Assembly: GCA_958295665.1 (NCBI GenBank)
Contig: OY282559.1
Coordinates: forward strand, 245,826,764 to 245,890,763
Length of the DNA: 64,000 nucleotides
Source of the DNA: Tipula vernalis
Taxonomy: Eukaryota; Arthropoda; Insecta; Diptera; Tipulidae
Reading direction: 5' to 3'
The notes under the pieces were generated by a model that had not been told where the DNA came from, did not search any database, and was given only the letters and a program-made list of their open reading frames with translations. Position numbers and translations under genes: made by a program. Positions 50,301-59,257 of the stretch are shown here, piece by piece. Each line of letters opens with the position of its first letter. Position 1 is the stretch's first letter.

Positions 50301-53300
50301 ATAATGCGAAGCTTTAGAAAGTTAAAATATATATCTGAAACAAGCTGCATTTCTGTAGCTTCTTTTCAATGAAAAAATCTCGAAGATTGTGGAAGTTTTC
50401 TACGTATCTTTCAACACAATAGTATTGTAGAAAAAGACTATATAAGCTAAATAAATATTAATTCCTGAAATATTAAAATTAAATTATGCCTAAAATATAT
50501 CTTCCAAACTTTCATTTTGAAAAAAATTTATAGGCCCTGATAAAGTAGAAGATGACAGTATGTTTTTAGTAAAAAAAAGTTTATTTTGTTCGGTAGGTTT
50601 AAAGTACCGCAAAAATGACACAGTAAATATCAGAAAAATACTCGCTAGATAGAATTGTCTGTAGTTTTACTAGTGAATTTCGTGAGTAAAAAATAATATT
50701 CAAAATATTAAACCACATCTACCAAAGCCAAATATTTTGTTTTCAAATGTGTATTTATTTTGACAGCTAAAACCAAAAAAAATATGACATGATATAAAAT
50801 GTCATGATAATTTTTATCACTTTTGCCCGACTGAACACTAGGATTAATGCTTTGCGGCTAAACTAACTAAACTAAAAAAATCTTGAGCTTCAGCTATTGA
50901 CCCATAGATGAAGACCGAAAAGTCAATTGGCGAACTTACTTTTCAATGACTTTTCATGTATTGTGAATTACTGTTATTCGACATTTAAGTTCATTTTTTA
51001 AAATACTAATTAGATTTATGTATTTTTGGTGCAGTTTTTCGAATATTTTTGACATTTATTTTTTTGTAGTTTATTTCCTTTTGAGGCACAGTTAATGACT
51101 TTTTTTAGTCATCTTAATCGTACTTTGTTTAGTTAATTAATTCAGCCGATTCCAGCAGACGGCATAAATCAATGTGATTTTGTTTTATTCTATTACAATT
51201 TTCGGACTTCAAATTTTTCCAGGTGCTAATTTTTAATTTCATCTTAACCAACTGTACTATCGTCCACGTGATGTTTAATGACTTAGTGCCCACACGATTT
51301 AAAGCAAAGTTTTATTTTGCTGTTGCTATGATAATTTTGTAAATTTTCATTTAAATAAATCGATTATTAGAAGATAATAAAAACGATTTCCATATGTTGA
51401 AATTCAAACATTTATGAAAATATCTCAGAGATTATAATTAAGGATTCGTACCGTTTCTATTGAAAAGTCTATCTTACAAAAACAAAATTATTTCGAATAT
51501 GTTTTAAATGAAAAATTTGAATTTGTTTTTTTTTTTCTATTATAAAAGCTTGGTTTTTGACTTATGGCTTTATAAAATCTAAGTTGCTTTGACATTACTC
51601 GTACACACTGGTAAACACAGTGAAAAATCTTCATTTATTTAAAATGTTCCAAAAAGTCTAATAATTAAATCAAGATATAATACTATTTTAAATTTAAATA
51701 ACCGCTTTAAACAATTAAATTAATAAATATTTTGATACGTTAATTGAACTATCATTACTACTGTCTATGTCAAAATTAGCTACTTTCGCAGTAGGGTGAA
51801 ATAGTCCAAGAAGTGAGGTACATATCTAAATATTTGATTTAGTCAATTAAGTAGTACCCAAATAAATGAAGCAAATTAAGAGTAAAATGTGAACTTTACT
51901 TGTTTACGACTTCGAAATTATTTACTACAATATGAACTTTGGATATTATTTAGTGTACGAAACTTTAGTCAGCTTACACCTTTGATACTTGTAATTAGAT
52001 AATTAGCTTGAAATATTTGTTTGTGCAAACTGAAGTATATATTATACATTCAGCTGAATGTTTTCAATTGATGTGGAATTTGTTAATAAATTAACAAGGT
52101 GACAGCTCTTCTAAATTATTGTTGTCGAGAATGAATTTTTTTTTTCTTAAAATTTTCAGACATTTTTTTTTTTTTTTTGCTCGCCGACCACTTTATTGTT
52201 TACATAAAATGCAACACCTTCAAATTAAAAACCCCTGCAAAACCATATTTTAAAACAAAATAGAAATATGCAAATAAAAATAACAAATATTTCAAACTTC
52301 TTATTCTTACAAACAATTTTTTTTTATTTTATTTTATGATTTTATCTCAAATTTCATCTTCACAGTAACGTGTTACATTCTGACTTATTACAAATTCATT
52401 TAATATTATTAATATTGTGTGTATTGAGCAGAAAATTGTAAACGTACATTCTAAGAAAGGTGTGTGGAGCCGTGTGCGCGCGCGATTAAAGTTTTAAAAT
52501 CACTGAACGGTTTTTTTCTATGCTTTTTAAAGATCATTACACGATCATATTCTTCTGTCTTTTTATGTTTAACAAAAAAAAAATGTTTAAATCTTTTTTA
52601 CTCTTTAGTGTCTTATCTCAAGACTAATAAATTACTCAAAAATAAAAATAAATTTTTTTTTTTTTTTTAAAATTGATTACAATTGATGATCTCAATCTTA
52701 AATAATAAAATGTGTGTTTTGAATTTTTTAACAAAATTCTTGGAAATATTTAAAAATACTTAAATTTTATTGATCAATTCACATACACACACACACAGGA
52801 TCAATGTTTAATTTAATGATCGCGACCAAAAAAATTAAAAAAAAAAAACAACAAAACTAAATATATTCGATCGATCGATCGATCCCGTACATTTAAATTT
52901 TAATGTGATATTAACACAATGGAATTGTTATGGCGCCGATTTATTAGCTACCCGATACGTGAATTAGTTTTTGGTATTTTACTTTTTCTTGATCGATTGT
53001 TAATTGATCGTAAATTTTTTTTTTTATGTAATCGTTATGTTCCTCCACAACACCGATTGTACGTTTATTGGATGTACATATAAATGTAATATTGTCTATA
53101 TACGGGGAAGGAAATCCACTATGTTTTTGATTAGATCTAATTTTTAAATAAAGCGGATGGATGATTAAAATATCAATTTAAAGCAATCTAACTGCATGTA
53201 TGATGTACATATGTCCGTACGCGGTGTGGGTGCGTGAAACACCATAATAAACAATGTGTGCAGAAATATTTCTTTAAATGATTTATGTTTTTTTTTTATT

Positions 53301-55714
53301 AATTAAAAAGCGACCAAAAATAAAAGCTATTATTCGCATATCACACTCTCTGCGTATCGAAAAATTATAGACAATTCAATTATGATAAGCTAGAGTTAAA
53401 TTCTGTCCCATGAAAATTGAAATGAATTGAATTGATTTTCATTGAAATGGAAAAACATAAATATTTATAAAGGGGAGAACGTTTTTATCCGACGCCGACG
53501 ATGATGAAGAGACAATGAGTCAGTGAGATGAATATATTATGTTATAAGTATGTATAGTATGTACAAAAGTCAAAATGACTAACGCGTTACGCGATGTTGT
53601 ATAATATCTGTACCCGCGATTCACCTTGACCCAAAATATTAAAATGCCACGTGTGTATTTATTAGCATTTATATAAGAATAAATATTTTGATTATTGATT
53701 TGGTAGTGTGTACGATGTGATTTTTATCAACAAATTGTAATCAAAAATTCTTTTCCTACATATATATACACAGTTAACATAACAATCCTAATTTAAAAAA
53801 AAAAAAAAAAATGGTGTTTATCATTTAGAAATCGAACCGATGTGGTGGTCTCACAAATTGATTTACGTAAATACGTAAATATCGCAAATTTAAATGCGAT
53901 ATCTTTATTCTCGGTCTGTGTTGGATTATTGACAACAACAAAATCTTTTTTTGATTTGATTAAAAATTTCGTTGGTAAGTTCTAATGTCCCAAAAAAAAA
54001 ATATATATATAACTCGAAGTATTATAGGTACTAGCGTAAATTATGATTGGCAGTTTTTGTGTTATGATTAATTTTGTTGTTGGTTTAAATATTGTATAGG
54101 GTGATTTAAAAGCTATATAACTACCGTTTACTGGGTTAACTAATAAAAGTAAACAAATCTCTTAAAAAGTTCAAAATTCCCATAATTAAACAGATATACG
54201 AACACTTGACTACTTAGAAAACTATAGTCTAGAGTACATCCAAACCCAATTACCAAACACCAAAACAAAAACTTGATCATAAATTTTATTTTGGAGGCAC
54301 TTGAATTTTAATCGTAAAAAAAATGTATTCCACCATACATAGTACACAAGTGGGTCTGTGCGAATATCGCATTGTCTACAAACACACTGCAGCCGCTGTA
54401 TGAATGAAATAGTTTCGTAATTTCATTTTTAGCCTCACATATAAAAACGCACAAGATAAGGTCGTAAAAAAAAATTTAATTTATTTAAAAGTATTTTTCA
54501 GGCAGACTTGAAACAATCAAACCATCTAATCTACTCGCGTATTTATATAAATATTCGATGATAATAAACCCTCAACAATTTTAGAATTTTTATGTATGAT
54601 AAGAAGTTGTGTCGATATAAGTATATACATATGTATAAATTATAATTATAACTTACCATCAGGAGGAATAAATTCGTGACAAACACGGTAGGCTTTGGTA
54701 CCCTGAAATTCACAAAAAAAAAAAAAAAAAAAAAAATTATTAATACAACAAAAATTATAAATGTTAGATTTAGATATTGATGGTCACGCAACCCGCGCAC
54801 CACCAACAAAACTTCTTAAGCACTTTATAAAAAAAGTATAGAAAATATTTATGCGACTTTGAACTGTATTGTATCGTATAGTTCTTGACAACAACAAACT
54901 ATCAGAAACAATATTATTTCTTTTTTTTTTTTTTACGGTATAAGTAAGAATTTACAATTTTATTGCCACACGCCACTTTTCACCATAACCGAAAACCGCA
55001 CAAAAAAAGAAGTCATAAATTAAATAAAAAATAAAATAAAAAATTGATAAAACAATTTTTCGCGACACTATCACTTTCCGTTTGATTTATAGACGTCCTA
55101 GGAAAATGTTTTAAATTATGTACATATATTCAGCCACGGCGCCGACGGTAGCGCCTCATAATTAAATTAATCCAAAATTTTAAAAATAAATGTTTAATAA
55201 TATTTCTTAAACTTACATTTTTATTTTTAAATAAATAAATAATTCAATTAAATAAATTAATAATTCACACTTAATCTCTAATTAAATCCATTCGTAAAGG
55301 TTTTATAAATTAATAAAATTCATTACGAGAAATAAATTACATTAAGTTCGCGCTCTAAGCTAGTCTATATAATATACAAGAATAATTTGGCTCGGAAGTT
55401 GATTCGCGATTATATCCAAAATAATATTTTTTTTTATGTTATTAATTTTGAATTACTCTACTATTTTATCATATATTAGTTATTAATTGGAATTTAAGAT
55501 GATGTAATTTATTTTAATTATTTAGTGAGTAATTGATAATAAAATTTAATTTCTTTCGTTAGAGGAATTCAAAAGAAAAAAAAAAAATCGATGGCGTTAT
55601 CAGATGGCATCGTTGATGAATGATAAGTTGTTGCGAAAAAAATTTGATTTCATAATTTCAAAATAAGATTACATACCCCGACGGAGCGGAGTTTTAATTT
55701 AGCTCTACTTACAT
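31657..55714 (-). CDS. Secreted FGF8-like growth factor (pyramus/thisbe type), five coding exons
   Basis: FGF ligands bind receptor tyrosine kinases outside the cell; insect FGF8-like ligands act in mesoderm and glia through the Heartless-type receptor. Joining 55,714-55,713, 54,702-54,657, 43,685-43,565, 35,164-35,040 and 32,373-31,657 gives 1,011 bases, 336 residues, with every junction GT-AG and in phase. Residues 1-26 form a signal peptide; 30-158 a beta-trefoil core (ILQSRCSRKFLRI; SKQANRYLCFRENNWNLVGL; C-x-F-x-E then GGYSTYVS; GFNKIGNQL); 159-336 a basic Asn/Ser-rich tail. The core resembles FGF8/17/18 more than branchless, but that assignment is by eye. The tail is shorter than I recall for Drosophila Pyramus/Thisbe. 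Confidence 0.85.
32374..35039 (-). other. FGF intron 4 (2.7 kb)
   Basis: Donor GTAAGT at 35,039-35,034 and acceptor TTATAG at 32,379-32,374, phase 0. It contains a near-perfect stem-loop at about 33,404-33,440 (TTTTGTGGTAATTT / AAATTACCACAAAA), a cluster of CG-dinucleotides near 34,372-34,400 and a long T-run at 34,708-34,722. No other gene recognised. Confidence 0.8.
35040..35164 (-). CDS. FGF exon 4: central beta-trefoil strands
   Basis: Acceptor TTTTCAG ends at 35,165; donor GTAAGT begins at 35,039. The first two bases (AA) complete a codon with the C of exon 3 to give Gln. The frame reads NLTITPDSGSHVKMDLRLII then YSKQANRYLCFRENN, matching the conserved FGF segment around SG.YLC.N..G.L. 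NLT is a potential N-glycosylation site. Out phase is 0. Confidence 0.9.
35165..43564 (-). other. FGF intron 3 (8.4 kb)
   Basis: Donor GTAAGT at 43,564-43,559 and acceptor TTTTCAG ending at 35,165, phase 1. It is AT-rich with many GATC words, CA/TA microsatellites (for example TA repeats at 42,350-42,370) and one identified dispersed repeat (40,029-40,170). No additional coding exon fits the phase here, and none is needed. Confidence 0.75.
40029..40170 (-). repeat. Dispersed repeat, copy B, inside FGF intron 3
   Basis: Reverse-complement relative of 17,141-17,282, sharing the blocks GTTTGGCTATTTTGTCGTAG, AATGCTACTAC and TTATCCACATCTT in order. The surrounding 39.6-40.6 kb has more G+C than the rest of the intron and may be the remainder of the same element. 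Confidence 0.7.
43565..43685 (-). CDS. FGF exon 3: end of signal peptide and first core strands
   Basis: Acceptor TTTAATTTCAG ends at 43,686; donor GTAAGT follows 43,565. In phase 0 it reads VLIAGALCSGRGSEVILQSR then CSRKFLRIENDGKVV. The first residues finish the hydrophobic signal core begun in exon 2; ILQSRCSRKFLRI corresponds to the FGF segment around LY.R...H.Q...DG. Two frames are open in this exon; the chosen one alone matches FGF and fits both neighbouring phases. Confidence 0.85.
43686..54656 (-). other. FGF intron 2 (11 kb)
   Basis: Donor GTAAGT at 54,656-54,651, acceptor at 43,691-43,686, phase 0. It is AT-rich with long homopolymers (46,337-46,354; 48,901-48,923), GT repeats (46,799-46,814; 47,421-47,440), GATCGATC runs (52,870-52,884) and dense GATC words, notably at 46.4-47.2 kb. 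A stretch at 49,990-50,300 is less AT-rich and could be an old transposon scrap. No nested gene is recognised. Confidence 0.7.
54657..54702 (-). CDS. FGF exon 2: signal peptide
   Basis: A 46-base exon with a strong acceptor (a long T-run, then GTGAATTTCAG ending at 54,703) and donor GTAAGT. Its first base G completes the initiator codon whose AT is in exon 1. It then reads VPKPTVFVTNLFLLM and joins in phase 0 to VLIAGALCSG of exon 3. This gives a lysine-bearing n-region, a hydrophobic core and small residues (ALCSG) for cleavage, a typical secretory signal peptide. Confidence 0.8.
54703..55712 (-). other. Putative FGF intron 1 (1.0 kb)
   Basis: Runs from donor GTAAGT at 55,712 to the acceptor before exon 2. 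It is AT-rich and includes a small GC-richer patch near 55,130-55,160 (GGCGCCGACGGTAGCGCC). It is inferred from a split start codon, so it is less certain than the other introns. Confidence 0.5.
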
Positions 55715-55760
55715 CGTATTTATCTGGCCTCATTGTACCCATTTAGTTGTATTAATTTTA
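55713..55760 (-). CDS. FGF exon 1 (5' UTR end, first two bases of the start codon)
   Basis: The minus strand reads ...CCAGATAAATACGAT|GTAAGT with the donor at 55,712. Joined to exon 2, the last AT plus G makes ATG followed by GTA (context ACGATGG, A at -3 and G at +4). In this frame a TGA lies at 55,732-55,730, so nothing further upstream is coding for FGF. Two other ATGs (55,742 and 55,733) are in a different frame. The 5' limit is unknown; 55,760 is only nominal. Confidence 0.5.
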
Positions 55761-57625
55761 CATTCGGTTACAATCCAGTGTAAACCAATCCAGTTCGCCA
55801 GGATTATTTTTTTATAATTTTTCTTAAACATAAAAACTATGAAATTTACAGAATTTCCACTTCACAAAATTTTTTTTTTTTTTTGCTTTTTTGTATATTT
55901 AAAAAAAACTATATTCGAGATTTTATTATTTCAAATTTTTGCACACCAAAAACACTAAAAACACTTTTTTCTTTCGAATTTTCCACTTTTCGCACAAAAT
56001 TTATAAACCACTTTGCACTGCGCTTTTCAAAGAAAACAAAAATTCACTATTCGAGATTTTTAAAATTTATTTTTACTAAAACGTAAAAATTCTAACTTTT
56101 TTATTTTTTAAAAATAAAAAAAAAAACAAAAATAAAATTAAATTATATAAAACTTAAATTAAATATTAGATTAATATATACCATATAGCTATGTATATGT
56201 ATGTAAGTAAATACAAAAAAGAAATTTTTACTAAAACGGAAAAATTTTCTTTTTCTTTTTTTTAATTTAATTTTAAAAAATTAATTTTTAACGAAACAAT
56301 TAATTTGTTTTTGTGTGTTTTCCAAAAACAATAATATTGTGTATGTTAGTTTTCAAATTAGCACTGTTCAAATTTATCCACTTTAATCAAAATAATTTTT
56401 AATTAATATAATTCCAAACGATAAAATTATTTTTAACTAAATTTTCACTTCACACTAGTAAAATAATTTTCAATTGTGATAAAAATTTTTCTTTAAATAA
56501 ACTTTTCATTTTTTATACAAAAAATAATAATTAAATATAAACGAAAAAAAAAAATTATTAATAAAATATAATTAATTGATAAAATTAACAATTTTCACTT
56601 TGAACTATTTCAAATATATTCTAGATTAATATATAAAAACACAAGAAAATATTAAAATTTTCAAGATTATTACAAAATATTGCAGTGTATAAAAAAAAAA
56701 ATAAAATGTTCTACACTCGACGACTAACGAAAGTGAACTAAAAAATTTATTTGAAAAAATCCAATAAACCCCTAAAACACAGAAAAAAAAACGAAATAAT
56801 AAAAAAATCCGATTGAGTGAAAATATCGAACGAATTTTGAGTGGAATTTTGAGTGTTTTTTTACACGCTTTTTATGTATACTTACTTACACATTGAGAGA
56901 ATCCAAAACAATTCTAATATGTATTTGATTTCTCATTTCTCAATGAACTTTTCGTTTTTTTTTTTTTTTTGCTTTTATAGTGATAAGTTAAGTAGAAAAT
57001 AAATGTATGAGAAATTAGTGTGTATAGTGTGAGGAGGTGAATATTGTGGTGAGTAGTTTGAGTATTATCTTTTGATAATAGGTTAAGAAAAAGACGGTAT
57101 ATAAAATTATGTACGTATATAGAGTTGTATATCGATTTTTATTGTTGGTGCAGCGTATTAATTTAGCGGAACCCTTATGTGCGTAATTTGAATACAATTT
57201 TTTTGCGGAATTTTTGTATTTATAAGGAATACTTTGGGAATTATGAATGATATAATTTGACACGTGCCAACTGCTAGCCGGACTACCTGGATTTTTAGGT
57301 TTGACGTTCACGGATATTGTAAACTTTGGATTACAAAGAATTAAATATCGGGATAATAAGTTTTTGGAATTAAATATTTTTGAAACACAAATTATTTTCG
57401 TTGAAGTTACGGATTATATTTATTCGAATAAACTTATATTTGGTGAGATTACCTCCATCCGGTAATGATTAGTTGGTTAAGAAGCAAAACAAATTATTGA
57501 ATGTTGATCCCAAGAAAGACAAATATAAAACGTTATATATCAGGTAACTATGCAAATGTTTGGTCTTCTATTTACATAGAATTTCTATACCATTCTAAAT
57601 TTTCTTCCTTCGAGTGATGAATTTA
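55761..57625. other. AT-rich upstream region of the FGF gene
   Basis: Expected to hold the promoter on the minus strand, but no TATA box or initiator stands out in such AT-rich DNA. Recurrent CACTT/TTTTCAC words are spaced irregularly over 55,850-56,620. No ORF with coding character was seen. Confidence 0.4.
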
Positions 57626-57710
57626 TGTTTTTAATGTCCTCAAATGGCCTACATTGGTTAATTAATAAACCTGCTAGAATTACAAACCATTCTTCGACGT
57701 GTATTGATCA
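57626..57710 (+). pseudogene. LINE endonuclease fragment
   Basis: The plus strand reads WLINKPARITNHSSTCIDHW, a segment typical of LINE APE-type endonucleases just before the catalytic SDH (family consensus: INxPTRxTxxSxTCIDHI). Stops follow at once and only traces continue to about 57,925. It is a short, old relic unrelated in frame to the LINE at 59 kb. Confidence 0.55.
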
Positions 57711-57929
57711 CTGGCAATGCTAGTGTCTTAAGGGTAAATGCTGTGTCCGCTAATGCTCGTAGGTTTGATAATTTTCTGTTTTTTACTAAAATCTCTTCGT
57801 TTAATTTTTCTAGTTTACTCGATGAAAGTGATCCGGTTGTTATTTTGTCACGATTTCTTTTTATGGTGCGAACTCCATATCTGATTCATGTTTTTCTAAT
57901 GTCATTTTACAGAATTCTAAACTTAAACT

Positions 57930-58610
57930 GAAACCCTGGACCTCCTTCCATTTGATAAACTTATTGGCTAAGAAAAAGAAAATTAGTAAAAAGTGTATGT
58001 CTGCACCCGTGCAGATCAACAAATTTTGTCATTTAAATTTAAAATTAAAATTAATTTCTACAAACCATTGTAACTAGTATAAGTTAACTAAATTTAATTT
58101 GCCATATATGTACGCACAGCAAATGATCTGAAACCAAATGAAATCGAGTTAGGTATTAATTTGTTAAATAATTAGGTAATCAAGTTTATACTTATCTTAT
58201 AAGTTGCTGTTAACATTATTTTGTTTATATTTTGAATCGTTTGACATTTCATCAGCTGTTACGTAAAACACTAAAATTATTCTTATCTAATTTAATGCTA
58301 CCATCTATTGTCGAAAACTGTAACAATGAATATTTAGCTAAGTTTTAAACTTTTATAAAAATTAAATTATAGACATACAGTTTACATTACCTGATGTAAC
58401 TTACCATAAACCAAATGGATCAACCATTCAAAAACTGCCACCATGACCGCGAATGGTTACATTATTATATTTTTTATGGTTCACCAACTTGGGTGGACCT
58501 TTCCTTATAGTAAGTCAAGTTAAGTAAGGTTTTTTGTGGTCAGTTCAATTTGATATTTTGGTGAAGTAAAATAAAGCGAATAAAATTAAAAATTGTAAAA
58601 AACCAGAATA
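57930..58610. other. AT-rich spacer before the BEL/LINE block
   Basis: No gene recognised. If the BEL 5' LTR is complete it should begin somewhere in this stretch or just after the TA repeat. Confidence 0.4.
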
Positions 58611-58611
58611 G

Positions 58612-58614
<3 letters not shown>

Positions 58615-58700
<86 letters not shown>
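58615..58700. repeat. (AT)43 microsatellite
   Basis: An uninterrupted alternating AT tract of 86 bases. It can extrude into a cruciform and is likely length-variable. Confidence 0.97.
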
Positions 58701-58705
<5 letters not shown>

Positions 58706-58866
58706 TACACCACCTGCATAAATAAAATCGTTTACCATCAGCATTTATTAATTGATTATTCATCAAGGAGCTTTTCCTACTACGTGAAGATACAGATACC
58801 GGAGAAAGTTGTTTGAGGAAAATACACCAGCCATCCACCATTATCGTACAGTTCACCGTCGTTCAC

Positions 58867-58885
58867 TGGCCCTTCGAGCATCCGG
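58867..58885 (+). promoter_or_regulatory. Putative tRNA primer-binding site of the BEL element
   Basis: TGGCCCTTCGAGCATCCGG starts with TGG, as required for pairing with a tRNA 3' CCA end, directly after a CA/CAC LTR-type end. TGG-CCTTCGAGC is a form I know from BEL/Pao leaders. The tRNA is not identified. Confidence 0.45.
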
Positions 58886-59017
58886 CTCGAAAAACCATCA
58901 AAAGGGAATTTTTTCGCAATCAACAAAGCGCGGAACGCCACCTTAAACCTTAAGTATCATTTTTATATATAAATTAGTGCATAAGTCGTGTATTATACTT
59001 TCGTTAATAGTATATAG

Positions 59018-59257
59018 CGCGCAACTGAAAACGGCAGCGTGCACCAAGGGGTTTCATACGCAAGTGTTCTCAAAGGTACCGCTCCTAAGGTGCAAGCAAG
59101 TGAAGAGGGAAACATCACAACAGCTTTAAACAAATTGACTAATATGATGCAAAGCTTCATGGCGATGATGGAGAGAACCATGGATCTAATGATGCAGAAT
59201 ATGAGCACGCTGATGCAGATAGTCGTAAAAAGCCAAAAATGGCCATCATCAAAATAG
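59018..59257 (+). pseudogene. Jockey ORF1 (Gag-like) C-terminal tail
   Basis: The frame is open from just after TAG at 59,015-59,017 to TAG at 59,255-59,257. It reads NGSVHQGVSYASVLKG, then a Met-rich helix (MMQSFMAMMERTMDLMMQN), both typical of jockey ORF1 ends. The RNA-binding zinc knuckles and N-terminus are missing through 5' truncation. Its stop overlaps the start of ORF2 by 19 bases, an arrangement suited to reinitiation. Confidence 0.7.

Noticed and set aside
54543..54809. 88-aa minus-strand ORF over FGF exon 2
   Set aside because: It reads through both splice sites into T-rich intron (poly-Phe). Only the 46-base exon inside it is supported.
55678..55742. Starting the FGF protein at the exon 1 ATGs (55,742 or 55,733)
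   Set aside because: These ATGs enter exon 2 in the non-FGF frame and do not produce a signal peptide or FGF core. Kept only as an overlapping-ORF finding.
58545..58856. 103-aa minus-strand ORF with a long Ile-Tyr repeat
   Set aside because: It is the translation of the (AT)43 microsatellite and carries no other coding signal.
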